From an uncultured Collinsella sp. (GTDB taxonomy: Bacteria > Actinomycetota > Coriobacteriia > Coriobacteriales > Coriobacteriaceae): DNA of 41,358 nt. The stretch covers positions 1 through 41,358 of the forward strand of contig CALKBO010000013.1 in assembly GCA_937989875.1 (NCBI GenBank), given 5' to 3'. The notes below the pieces were generated by a model. It made no database searches. It saw only the letters and a program-made list of their open reading frames with translations, and was not told the origin of the DNA. Below, piece after piece: positions 24,450 through 34,013 of this stretch (positions are counted from its first letter, which is position 1; every line of letters begins with the position of its first letter). The translations under genes and the position numbers were made by a program.

Positions 24450-24495
24450 TTTCCCCAGATAAAACCTGCCAAAATAAACCTGTCCCTTTTTGGCA
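24450..24495 (+). repeat. Dispersed hairpin repeat, copy 2
   Basis: It is nearly identical to copy 1 (23975-24024) in the same orientation, but its final arm reads TTTTTGGCATGTC, so the hairpin is weakened. With copy 1 it brackets the CTCTCTAA block. Between here and 24650 lies a hairpin (about 24571-24596) and no gene. Confidence 0.8.
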
Positions 24496-24649
24496 TGTCA
24501 GTTAATGCAGTCCAGGTTGAGCATATGCGAGCGAGCAGGCTCCGGGTGCGGTAAGGTGACGTGAAACAAGCGGGCGCTGACCTTTTGGTCGCGCCCGTGA
24601 AGTTGAACGTCAGATTGCCGCGCCCGGGGCCTGCGCAGCGCCGAGCAGT

Positions 24650-24672
24650 TACGCCGTTTGTAAAACGGCGTA
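24650..24672. terminator. Hairpin downstream of larE
   Basis: TACGCCGTTT (24650-24659) pairs with AAACGGCGTA (24663-24672). It ends 3 bp from the larE stop. The T-run is short, so termination may be weak. Confidence 0.5.
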
Positions 24673-24674
24673 GC

Positions 24675-25553
24675 CTAAAGATTCATGGCACCGTGAATGT
24701 AGGGGGTGACCTCGGGGGAGATATGGTCGCAGCCCAGCTCGCGTAGCGCGGACTCGATAACGGCGGGCAGCGGGGTCTTGCCCTTGTCGTCGACGGCGGC
24801 ACCGCCGAGGGCGGCAATCTTGGCGACATCTGCGGGAGCGGCTTCGATATGCATGCAGCCGCCGATCAAGCGCGCGCGTACCTGAGCCAAGTCAAGATCG
24901 TGCAGGTAATCTTCGCAGGCGCGGATTAAATCGACCTTCTCGCGCGTAAGCTTCTCGCCCGTGGGAACGCGCGTGGCAAGACAGGCTCCCGCCGGCAGGT
25001 TCCAAACGGGGTAGCCCCATGCACGCAGCAGCTCGCGCTCTTCGTCCTTGGTAAAGCCGACCTCCATAAGAGGGGAGCGTACGCCGAGCTCTTCTGCCGC
25101 ACGCATGCCGGGGCGGTAGTCACCGCGATCGCTTGCATTGCTGCCATCGATGACAGTGGGAAAACCGAGCGACTTGGCGTGGTTGACGATGGCGGTAAAG
25201 CCGGCGTGCTTGCAGTGGTAGCAGCGATTGGCATCGTTGCAGGCTACTTGGGGGAGCTGCAGCTGATCCACCGAAAGATTGAGCACGGGGAGCTTAAAAT
25301 GCGGCCCCTCATTGGCTTGTCCATCAACGGACCGCTCAAACGAAGCCTGTTCGGGCGTACCGATGAGCGGCGTGGTGAGATGGACGAGGAGGGTATTGGT
25401 GGGCATGATGCGGGCGCAGACCGCGGCCAAAAAGCTGCTGTCGACACCACCGGAAAAGCCGATGGCGACGCGTCCGTATGCCAAAAGCAGCTGCTCGAGT
25501 GCTGCGAGTTTGTCCTGAAGCTCCTCTGCGGGTGCGGTGGTGTCTGAAAGCAT
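24675..25553 (-). CDS. larE: ATP-dependent sacrificial sulfur transferase LarE
   Basis: LarE helps build the nickel-pincer nucleotide cofactor of lactate racemase and related enzymes by donating sulfur. The 292-residue protein has the PP-loop 'GFSGGVDSSFLAA' (34-40), 'NRCYHCK' (Cys111, Cys114), 'DGSNASDRGDYRPGM' and 'NLPAGACLATR' (Cys191). The last Cys aligns with the position of the sacrificial Cys in Lactobacillus LarE. Three such cysteines could instead hold a [4Fe-4S] cluster, which would make it a catalytic type (inference). AAGGAA precedes the ATG. No larA, larB or larC is in the window. Confidence 0.88.
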   Translation of the reverse strand: MLSDTTAPAEELQDKLAALEQLLLAYGRVAIGFSGGVDSSFLAAVCARIMPTNTLLVHLTTPLIGTPEQASFERSVDGQANEGPHFKLPVLNLSVDQLQLPQVACNDANRCYHCKHAGFTAIVNHAKSLGFPTVIDGSNASDRGDYRPGMRAAEELGVRSPLMEVGFTKDEERELLRAWGYPVWNLPAGACLATRVPTGEKLTREKVDLIRACEDYLHDLDLAQVRARLIGGCMHIEAAPADVAKIAALGGAAVDDKGKTPLPAVIESALRELGCDHISPEVTPYIHGAMNL

Positions 25554-25587
25554 GAAAGTTCCTTACAGTTATTAAAGCTCGGATGAA

Positions 25588-25615
25588 ACTATAATCCCAC
25601 CGAGCTGCTTGTCAT
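25588..25615 (-). promoter_or_regulatory. Putative promoter of larE
   Basis: Read on the minus strand, ATGACA (25610-25615) and TATAGT (25588-25593) are separated by 16 bp, 35 bp before the start. Confidence 0.4.
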
Positions 25616-25719
25616 AAGACTTCCAGCTATGTAACGAAAGTGCAATATGCTATATACGTTATATACAAGTTTGTAAGTGCGGTAGAGTGGTAGTAACACA
25701 ATCCGGTGAGGGGACCGAT

Positions 25720-26370
25720 ATGATCAAGGCTGTTATTTTTGACATGGATGGAACGCTGGTCGATACTGAGCGTTTGGGGATTAAGGCCTGGAAGGCAGGC
25801 GCCGCTGAGCTGGGGCTCGCGATTGATGAAGCGCTGATCCATCAGTTTATCGGCCGCACGCTGCCCGATGTTATGGACATCCTCGATAATCATTACGGCA
25901 GCCATGAAACCACCGAGGCGATCTATCGTCGCCACAAGGAGATTCGCGACGAGATGGTCAAGACCGAACTGGAGCTTAAGGTCGGTGCCGCCGAGTGCAT
26001 AGACGAGCTGTTGGCTGCGGGCTATCACGTCGGCCTTGCAACGTCATCGCGCCATGTTACGGCCGAGCGCAACCTTAAAGCATTCGGCCTCTTTGACAAG
26101 TTTGAAACGGTAACGTGTGGCGAGGACGTCGTGCACGGCAAGCCCGACCCCGAGATGTATCTGCTCGCCTGCGAGCGCGCGGGCTTTGCTTCCGAGGAAT
26201 GTGCCGTGGTCGAGGATTCGCGCAACGGCTGCGTCTCGGGCATTACGGCTGGCTGTCACGTCTTTGCCGTCCCCGACATCGTGCCGCTGCCGCAGGACGT
26301 GGTGGATGGCTGCGAGGCCGTGCTCGATACGTTGTTCGACCTGGCAGCGGCAGTCAAGGCCGTGCGCTAG
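25720..26370 (+). CDS. HAD-superfamily phosphatase, beta-phosphoglucomutase-like
   Basis: The 216-residue protein has HAD motif I 'VIFDMDGTLVDTE' (nucleophile Asp8, general acid Asp10), motif II 'LATSSRH', motif III with Lys in 'HGKPDPEMYL', and motif IV 'VVEDSRNG'. The helical cap between motifs I and II places it with subfamily I phosphatases/phosphomutases. GAGGGGA precedes the ATG at 25720; an upstream in-frame GTG/ATG at 25687 lacks this. The substrate is unknown. It is divergent from larE. Confidence 0.88.
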   Translation: MIKAVIFDMDGTLVDTERLGIKAWKAGAAELGLAIDEALIHQFIGRTLPDVMDILDNHYGSHETTEAIYRRHKEIRDEMVKTELELKVGAAECIDELLAAGYHVGLATSSRHVTAERNLKAFGLFDKFETVTCGEDVVHGKPDPEMYLLACERAGFASEECAVVEDSRNGCVSGITAGCHVFAVPDIVPLPQDVVDGCEAVLDTLFDLAAAVKAVR

Positions 26371-26410
26371 ACAATTGCGGTGTTGAAACGAGCAATTGCC
26401 CACGTTTGCA

Positions 26411-26456
26411 CTTAAGCAAAAGGGGCCCGGCAATGGTCGGGCCCCTTTTGCTTAAG
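26411..26456. terminator. Bidirectional terminator
   Basis: A perfect 19-bp inverted repeat (26411-26429 with 26438-26456) has an A-rich left side and TTTTG on the right. It lies between the convergent HAD and LacI genes. Confidence 0.9.
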
Positions 26457-26483
26457 CGGCGACTTAGCATACTTGCGGGCGTG

Positions 26484-27596
26484 CTATAGATACGCACCGA
26501 GGTTGATGGCCGTGGCGTCGGTCTGGCTGCTTGCCTGGGTGCTGGCGCGTTCCAGCAGGAACGGCCGCACGAGTTCTTGGCGGTTGATGTCCTCGATGGC
26601 CGTGACCGCGGTGACGGTGCGCGCGGCAGAGCCGATGTGGACGTGCTTGGTCTTCGCCGGGGCCTTGTTCTCGATTTGCTCCATGAGCAATTGAACGCCC
26701 TTGCGGCCAATCTCGTAGCCCGGGGGCGCTACCGTAGTGAGCGGGACCGATCCGCTCCAAGCGAGCGGGTTGCCATCGCAACCTGCTACGCGTACTTGCC
26801 CGGGGACGGCGATGCCTTTGTCGACCAGCGCCGAGATGACGCCTGAGGCCAACACGTCGGTCAGGCCGACGACAAAATCGGGGCGTTCGTCGGCGGGGCG
26901 CTCGGCGATTTGGGCACCGATGCCGTAGCCGTCGGCGGCGGTATTCCATTCGCCGGCGTCGATGACTTCGATCTTGATATCGGGGTGTAGGGCGAGTGCC
27001 TTATGAATGCCAAGGACGCGCAGGGTGAGTTGCATAAATGCTGCTCTACCCACAACGGTGATATGGCGTGCACCGCGGGCGATGGCAAGTTCGGCAATGA
27101 TGCGACCCTGGGCCTCGTTGTCGGCCGCTACGTAGTAGCCGGGCTCGGAGCAATGGATGTCCAGATGGACGATCGGCACGGGCATCTTGGCCATGGCGGG
27201 GTGCCAGTCGGGGGATGCCATGGGCTGAACCATGACGCCGGACATCTGGGTGCCCATAAAGTAGCGCAGGTAATGGTCCTGGAGAATATCGTCGTTATCG
27301 GCGTTGGCGATGAGCAAGTCATAGCCGTGCTTGCGAGCCTCGTTGTGGGCGCCGCTGGCGATTTGGAGCGAAAAGCCGTGATCGAGACGGGGGAGCACCA
27401 GGCCAAAGGACTTGGTGGCGCCGCCCGCGAGCTGACGAGCGCTTTGGTTGGGCAGGTAGCCAAGGCGATTGATGGTCTCGTTGATGAGCTTGAGGGTCTC
27501 GGGGCGCAGCTTTTCGGGGTGGTTGAGCGCGTTGGAAACCGTGCCCAGCGAAACCCCGGCCTCGCGCGCGACGTCGCTGATTTTTACCTTTGCCAT
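26484..27596 (-). CDS. LacI family transcriptional regulator
   Basis: The 370-residue protein has the N-terminal HTH 'VKISDVAREAGVSLGTVSNALNHPEKL', the hinge 'LGYLPNQSARQLAGG' and a sugar-binding-like effector domain ('GLVLPRLDHGFS', 'IVHLDIHC', 'DFVVGLTDVLASGV'). It has a C-terminal extension of ~25 residues (ERASTQASSQTDATAIN). The ATG at 27596 is preceded by AAAGGGG; the open frame runs much further upstream but overlaps glmS antisense and is not real there. Its target is not evident from neighbours; it is divergent from glmS. Confidence 0.9.
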   Translation of the reverse strand: MAKVKISDVAREAGVSLGTVSNALNHPEKLRPETLKLINETINRLGYLPNQSARQLAGGATKSFGLVLPRLDHGFSLQIASGAHNEARKHGYDLLIANADNDDILQDHYLRYFMGTQMSGVMVQPMASPDWHPAMAKMPVPIVHLDIHCSEPGYYVAADNEAQGRIIAELAIARGARHITVVGRAAFMQLTLRVLGIHKALALHPDIKIEVIDAGEWNTAADGYGIGAQIAERPADERPDFVVGLTDVLASGVISALVDKGIAVPGQVRVAGCDGNPLAWSGSVPLTTVAPPGYEIGRKGVQLLMEQIENKAPAKTKHVHIGSAARTVTAVTAIEDINRQELVRPFLLERASTQASSQTDATAINLGAYL

Positions 27597-27645
27597 AGCG
27601 GCCCCTTTGATGCGTTTCAAGTACAAGCCAGATTGTAGCATCCCA

Positions 27646-27696
27646 AACCTTCCAAAAAGGGACAGGTTTATTTTGGCAGGTTTTATCTGGGGAAAC
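27646..27696 (-). repeat. Dispersed hairpin repeat, copy 3 (inverted)
   Basis: The TTTCCCCAGATAAAACCTGC block and following hairpin are found here on the minus strand, just upstream of the LacI gene start. A fragment of the related GGGGACAGGCACC motif follows at 27723. Confidence 0.8.
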
Positions 27697-27774
27697 GCCG
27701 TTGCCAGCGCGACCACCACGAAGGGGACAGGCACCTTTGCGGTGGTTTGGACCGGCTGGGCATGTGTGCATCGG

Positions 27775-27808
27775 GTGGTATCTAAGTTGAGATACCACTT
27801 CTGGTATA
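27775..27808 (+). promoter_or_regulatory. Alternative hairpins in the glmS leader region
   Basis: GTGGTATCT (27775-27783) pairs perfectly with AGATACCAC (27790-27798). The same ATACCA (27792-27797) can instead pair with TGGTAT (27802-27807). Further on, GAGTA-CAA-TACTC (about 27826-27838) and GCGTG/CACGC before the start codon also fold. I do not see a convincing glmS ribozyme core. Confidence 0.3.
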
Positions 27809-27908
27809 TCAGCTTGCGCTTGCGTGAGTACAATACTCGAACGTTATACGTCTCAGCGCCCCCTGTGCGTGGACGTCTTGCAGTCACGCGAACGAAGGGA
27901 TTTATCCT

Positions 27909-29756
<1,848 letters not shown>

Positions 29757-29779
29757 TTGGTTCCGCCGTTCTAGCGACT

Positions 29780-29818
29780 AAGGCCCGGCTCCGCATTTGA
29801 CGGAGCCGGGCCTTGTTG
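29780..29818 (+). terminator. Terminator of glmS
   Basis: A perfect 14-bp stem (29780-29793 with 29801-29814) is followed by GTTG. Confidence 0.85.
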
Positions 29819-29826
29819 CATTTGCA

Positions 29827-29870
29827 CAGATAAAACCTGCCAAAATGAACCTGTCCTTTTTTGGTAGGTT
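29827..29870 (+). repeat. Dispersed hairpin repeat, copy 4
   Basis: It differs from copy 1 at a few bases (AAAATGAACC, TTTTTTGGTAGGTT). Its end overlaps the stop codon of the GntR gene, so it forms the 3' end of that transcript. Confidence 0.8.
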
Positions 29871-30570
29871 AGCGGAGCTTGCTGGTCTCGAAGTACTCGG
29901 GGAACTGGTCCAGGACCTCGGTTTGGTTGCGGAACATCATGTGCAGGTGCTTGCTGACCAAAAAGCTCGCTTCGATGGGGTCGCGACCGGCGATAGCGCG
30001 GCGAATCTGCTTGTGCTCGTTCACGATGTCCTGATTGTCGAGAACCTGCGTGGCAGCGCGCAGCCAGCGGAAGCGCTCAAGGTCGGCATTGGTCTCTTCG
30101 AGCCACGACCACACGGTGCTGCGACATGCGATGCTAAAAATCATGTGATGCATGAGGTTGTCGCTCAAAAAGAAGCCGATGCGATCCTCTTCGGCCATGG
30201 CCTTTTCCTGCAGCACGATGGCGCGGTCGAGCTGCTCGATGCCAGCCGACGTGGCGCGCGCGCAGCACTCCACAATCACCTGCTTTTCCAGATGCTCGCG
30301 GATGTAACAGGCACTCTCGGCAAGGGTGAGGTTGATGGGCGAGACGTAGGTACCGCTCTGGGGCACGGTGCGCACCAGGCCTTCCTGCGCCAAGCGAACC
30401 AAAGCCTCGCGCACAGGGGTGCGCCCCATATCCAGGTCATCGCAAAGTTGCTTGACGCCCAGCTTTTCGCCCGGCTTGTAGTCCAGGTAGACGATTTTGC
30501 GTCGAATGGTGTGGTAGGACTGGTCCTGTAGGCTCGTTTCCTGCTCGCCGACGTGCATCGATTCTTCCAT
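29869..30570 (-). CDS. GntR family transcriptional regulator, FCD (FadR-like) type
   Basis: The protein has an N-terminal winged helix ('IRRKIVYLDYKPGEKLGVKQLCDDLDMGRTPVREALVRLAQEGLV') and a C-terminal all-helical FCD ligand domain with probable metal-binding His residues ('DNLMHHMIFSIA', 'NEHKQIRRAI', 'SKHLHMMF'). The start is uncertain: ATG at 30570 (GAGG 5 nt upstream) gives 233 residues, while ATG at 30600 gives 243 but has no ribosome site. It is divergent from the YeiH-like gene and is the obvious candidate for its regulator. Confidence 0.9.
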   Translation of the reverse strand: MEESMHVGEQETSLQDQSYHTIRRKIVYLDYKPGEKLGVKQLCDDLDMGRTPVREALVRLAQEGLVRTVPQSGTYVSPINLTLAESACYIREHLEKQVIVECCARATSAGIEQLDRAIVLQEKAMAEEDRIGFFLSDNLMHHMIFSIACRSTVWSWLEETNADLERFRWLRAATQVLDNQDIVNEHKQIRRAIAGRDPIEASFLVSKHLHMMFRNQTEVLDQFPEYFETSKLR

Positions 30571-30763
30571 AGCGCCTCGCAACTGTTCTATCAAACTCAT
30601 ATGTCAGTTGTTAATTATGCCGCGAATCAGCTCTCCGCGGTGGGTAATTCGGCTGTTGCCTGAGAACTATTGCGGCATCTTAGTCTGTGTTTGCGCAAGG
30701 CTGCGCTCAATGTTGCCGTATCATAAGCCGTCGCAAACGTGAAATAGAAAGAAGGAATCCCAT

Positions 30764-31798
30764 ATGCAACTGGCAAATATCGTACGCGAGCGCTGGAAAG
30801 GCGTCTTGTTCTGCCTAATCATCGCCATTCCCGCGACGTTGCTCGGCAAACAAATTGAGGTGGTCGGCGGTCCGGTATTTGCCATCCTCTTTGGCATGGT
30901 CCTGGCGCTCGTCTTTCCCAAGAATCGTCGCGAACCGCTCGCCGCCGGCGTTACCTATACGTCCAAAAAAGTCTTGCAGTACGCGGTTATCCTGCTTGGC
31001 TTTGGCATGAACCTCTCCCAGATTCTGTCCAAGGGCGCCCAGTCGCTACCGATTATCGTGGCAACAATCTCGACCTCGCTTGTCATCGCCTTTGTGCTCT
31101 GCCGCGTTATGAACGTGCCGGGCAAGATCGCGACGCTTGTGGGTGTGGGTTCGTCGATTTGCGGCGGTTCTGCCATCGCCGCGACCGCGCCCGTCATCGA
31201 TGCCGACGATCGCGAGATTGCCCAGGCTATTTCGGTCATCTTCCTGTTTAACGTTATCGCGGCGCTCGTGTTTCCAACGCTCGGCGGCATGCTCGGGCTG
31301 ACCAACGAGGGCTTTGGCCTGTTTGCCGGTACCGCCATCAACGACACCTCGTCCGTAACGGCTGCGGCGAGCGCTTGGGACAGCATGCATCCCGGCGCCA
31401 ATGTGCTCGAGAGCACCACAGTGGTCAAGCTCACCAGGACGCTGGCCATTATTCCCATCACGTTGGTCCTCGCATGCTGGCAGATGCATCTGGCACGCAA
31501 GGCCGGTGGCGACGCTAAGAGCACGTTCTCGCTTAAACGCGCGTTTCCCATGTTTGTGCTGTTCTTTGTGCTGGCGAGCGTGATCACCACGGTGTTTCAG
31601 CTTCCTGTGTCCATCACGGCGCCCATCAAGGAGCTGTCGAAGTTCTTTATCGTGATGGCCATGGCGGCTATTGGTTTTAATACCGATATCGTCGAGCTGG
31701 TCAAAAAGGGCGGCAAGCCCATCGCGCTGGGCTTTTGCTGCTGGATTGGCATTGCGTGCATGAGTTTGGGAATGCAGCACGTGCTGGGAATCTGGTAG
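30764..31798 (+). CDS. YeiH/UPF0324 family putative sulfate exporter, membrane protein
   Basis: The 344-residue protein is almost entirely hydrophobic, with about ten membrane segments. 'VILLGFGMNLSQIL', 'GVGSSICGGSAIAATAPVI' and 'GTAINDTSSVTAAA' are the family hallmarks. Members are annotated as putative sulfate exporters, with little direct evidence. AAGGAA precedes the ATG. It is divergent from the GntR gene. The 164-bp region between them may hold shared operators, but I see no clear palindrome. Confidence 0.9.
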   Translation: MQLANIVRERWKGVLFCLIIAIPATLLGKQIEVVGGPVFAILFGMVLALVFPKNRREPLAAGVTYTSKKVLQYAVILLGFGMNLSQILSKGAQSLPIIVATISTSLVIAFVLCRVMNVPGKIATLVGVGSSICGGSAIAATAPVIDADDREIAQAISVIFLFNVIAALVFPTLGGMLGLTNEGFGLFAGTAINDTSSVTAAASAWDSMHPGANVLESTTVVKLTRTLAIIPITLVLACWQMHLARKAGGDAKSTFSLKRAFPMFVLFFVLASVITTVFQLPVSITAPIKELSKFFIVMAMAAIGFNTDIVELVKKGGKPIALGFCCWIGIACMSLGMQHVLGIW

Positions 31799-31843
31799 AG
31801 AAGTAGCTTGTTTGCGTGCTGCGTGTTGGTTGCTGGTGAGCGC

Positions 31844-31946
31844 AAGCCTGCGGTGGAGCGATAGGAGCTCTTGCGGGTATGGCTTGTCCGCAGGTTTATA
31901 AGTCCCGAAGAGCTCTTATCGCCCCGCCAGGATGGCGATGCGGGGC
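31844..31946 (+). promoter_or_regulatory. Overlapping stems in the leader of the Fis-type regulator
   Basis: Stem 1 pairs 31844-31853 with 31888-31897 (10 bp, one G-U). Stem 2 pairs 31860-31872 with 31908-31920 (13 bp, one G-U), extended by CGGG/CCCG. The arms interleave, so they are a pseudoknot or mutually exclusive. A third stem GCCCCGC/GCGGGGC (31921-31927 with 31940-31946) follows. No T-run terminates them. The gap 31799-32071 has no other feature. Confidence 0.35.
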
Positions 31947-32071
31947 AACACCTATACTCGCAGGATGACGCTTTCTACCCTATAGTGTTTGGTGAGCAAT
32001 ATCGTTCAATTTTGAAACACTTGGTCGTGCGACCGTCGGCGGTTGCACGTCGCTGCGGACGGGGGCAAATC

Positions 32072-33289
32072 ATGGATAGCGATGCCAAGCTGAACATCTT
32101 GACCGAGGCCCTGGCTGCTGCCGGGGCCTCGGCATTGGCAATCGATGCGCGTGGGGGCGTCGCGATCTCGACCATGAATGACGCGGCGCTTGAGCGGGAT
32201 GTGGCGGCTTTTGTCGCTGAGCGCCTCGACCGTATAGGAGACGGCGCGCGTCTGGTTATGGGGCGTGCGGGTACGCGCCTGAGCCTGACCGTTCGCCCCA
32301 CCGACAAAGAGGGCGGGGGCCTTTGGGTCGTCGTGGTCCGCGAGGTGCGCGGCGCCGCGGCGCATGCGGGCATCGAGTGGCTCAACGCCGACGAAGTTGA
32401 GGCCCGCTACGAATCGAGCGCGTACGGCATCGTTGAGGGTGCCGCTGCGGTGGCTGCGCCGGTTGCAGAGAGTTACGCGCGCGGTGTGCCCCTTATGCTC
32501 GAGGGCGAGCTGGGAGCGGGTCAGGTCGAGATCGCCAAGCGCCTCTATCTGGACGGTCCTTTTGCCGATCAGCCCTTTGTTTCCGTCGCGCTCGATGAAC
32601 TCACCGATCGCGGTTGGCGCCACGTGCTCAAAAGCGCCGAATCGCCGTTGTTCCAAACGGGGCTGACCCTTTGCATTGAGGGCTGGAATGCGGTTGGCCC
32701 TCAGCGCCTCCGCGAGCTCGTTTCCACGATGGCCGACACCGCGTTGGCGACGCGCTGCCATGTGGTGCTGACAGCGAATGACATGCCGGGCGGCGGCGAA
32801 AGTGATCAAGCCGCCTTTGTGACCGAGCGTTTCGCCTGTGCGGTGAGTGTGGCGCCGGCAATCGCCGAGCAGGGAGCCGCGTCGACGAAGGTTGCGCGCT
32901 ATTTGGAATATCTCGCTGATGCATTTGGGACGGCAGCGCCCACGCTGTCTGCCGCGGCGACGAAGACGCTCGATGCTTATCGCTGGCCGCGCAATTATCT
33001 GCAGCTCCGCGAGGTCTCGGAACGACTGTATATATTGGTGGGGGCGGGCACGGTGGACCGCGCTGTGGCGGAGGAAGTGCTCGCCCAAGAGGACGTGATT
33101 AAGACCGCAACCTTTGGTGCCCCGACGCTCGAAAGTGACCTGTATATCCTGCGACCGCTGGCCGATACCGAGCGAGATATCGCGCATCTGGTTGTAGATC
33201 ATCTCCACGGCAACCGAACCCGTGCGGCGGAGGTGCTGGGCATAAGCCGTACAACGCTGTGGCGCTTGCTGAAGGACGATGACCGTTGA
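32072..33289 (+). CDS. Degenerate NtrC-type AAA+ regulator with C-terminal Fis HTH
   Basis: The 405-residue protein has an unrecognised N-terminal sensory region (1-~115), a central AAA+-like domain and a C-terminal Fis-type HTH 'LHGNRTRAAEVLGISRTTLWRLLK'. The Walker A position reads GELGAGQ instead of GExGTGKE (Lys lost), Walker B reads LCIEGWN instead of LFLDEI, and no GAFTGA loop is seen. So it probably neither hydrolyses ATP nor contacts sigma-54, and acts as a classical DNA-binding regulator (inference). The ATG at 32072 with ACGGGGG upstream is chosen; the longer frame from 31871 would run through the leader hairpins. Confidence 0.75.
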   Translation: MDSDAKLNILTEALAAAGASALAIDARGGVAISTMNDAALERDVAAFVAERLDRIGDGARLVMGRAGTRLSLTVRPTDKEGGGLWVVVVREVRGAAAHAGIEWLNADEVEARYESSAYGIVEGAAAVAAPVAESYARGVPLMLEGELGAGQVEIAKRLYLDGPFADQPFVSVALDELTDRGWRHVLKSAESPLFQTGLTLCIEGWNAVGPQRLRELVSTMADTALATRCHVVLTANDMPGGGESDQAAFVTERFACAVSVAPAIAEQGAASTKVARYLEYLADAFGTAAPTLSAAATKTLDAYRWPRNYLQLREVSERLYILVGAGTVDRAVAEEVLAQEDVIKTATFGAPTLESDLYILRPLADTERDIAHLVVDHLHGNRTRAAEVLGISRTTLWRLLKDDDR

Positions 33290-33373
33290 GCGAGGCGCCC
33301 GTGACCGCGCGCGACGCGTGTGCTACAGTCCAAAGCGTTATTGTTTCGATTTGGTTACGGCGTGCGAGGGCAT

Positions 33374-33949
33374 ATGGCTGAGACTTCAAAACCGAGCCGC
33401 AGAAGGCGGAGTGCCGCGCCGGTCAACCGACGCACAACATCGGTGACGTGGGGCAAACACGCCTCGGGGTTTGATGGCTCGTTCAAGCGCACTAAATACG
33501 GCTATCCTTCGGCAAGCGCCCGCTTGGCAATGCAGGCAGAGTCCTCGCTGTTGGGCCGCAAACGCGTGGTGGGATCAAAGCTCAAGCACGACGGAACGCT
33601 CGGCTACATCAGCCGCGGGGCGGCTCGCCGCAGCGGGCTCAATCCCGCCGGCTGGCATCGCTACGTGCCGATCGTGGCCGCCGTTGCAGTGATCGTCATC
33701 GCGCTCGCTGCGCTCGGATATGCCGGCGGTGGCGCCAACTTGGACGCAATGTTTAAATCGCCCGAGCTCGCGCATGCAGGCACAGAAGTTGTCGAGGGCG
33801 CACAGACCCAGACGGGCGTTGCGCCCCAGCGCGGTATCGTCGCGGCGGCCTCCACCATCGCCGATGCGCAAAAGGACGAAGACAAGCAAGGCGACGACGT
33901 CGAAACGGCCCAGACGAACGAAACGACGACAACGGCGACGTCAATATAA
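33374..33949 (+). CDS. Membrane-anchored basic hypothetical protein
   Basis: The 191-residue protein starts with a very basic, Arg/Ser/Lys-rich region (1-~100, 'SKPSRRRRSAAPVNRR'), followed by one membrane helix (~103-125, 'YVPIVAAVAVIVIALAALGYAG') and a Thr/Gln/Asp-rich tail that is probably outside. This orientation follows the positive-inside rule. GAGGG precedes the ATG at 33374; the upstream ATG at 33320 lacks it. I do not recognise a family. It follows the Fis-type regulator by 84 bp and may share its transcript. Confidence 0.6.
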   Translation: MAETSKPSRRRRSAAPVNRRTTSVTWGKHASGFDGSFKRTKYGYPSASARLAMQAESSLLGRKRVVGSKLKHDGTLGYISRGAARRSGLNPAGWHRYVPIVAAVAVIVIALAALGYAGGGANLDAMFKSPELAHAGTEVVEGAQTQTGVAPQRGIVAAASTIADAQKDEDKQGDDVETAQTNETTTTATSI

Positions 33950-33958
33950 GTTGCGAGT

Positions 33959-33997
33959 GGGGTAGCTAAAATAGCCCCGTCCCAAATTAGCTACCCC
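33959..33997. terminator. Hairpin between convergent genes
   Basis: GGGGTAGCTAA (33959-33969) pairs perfectly with TTAGCTACCCC (33987-33997). T-runs are short on both sides. Confidence 0.55.
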
Positions 33998-34013
33998 TGC
34001 TGACGTTCCTGTA

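Noticed and set aside
24561..24746. 61-residue ORF between the hairpin block and larE
   Set aside because: It overlaps the larE 3' end and two hairpins, with no ribosome site or domain.
27597..27908. glmS ribozyme
   Set aside because: An AGCGCC string occurs near 27855 but the rest of the conserved core is not visible; a covariance search would be needed.
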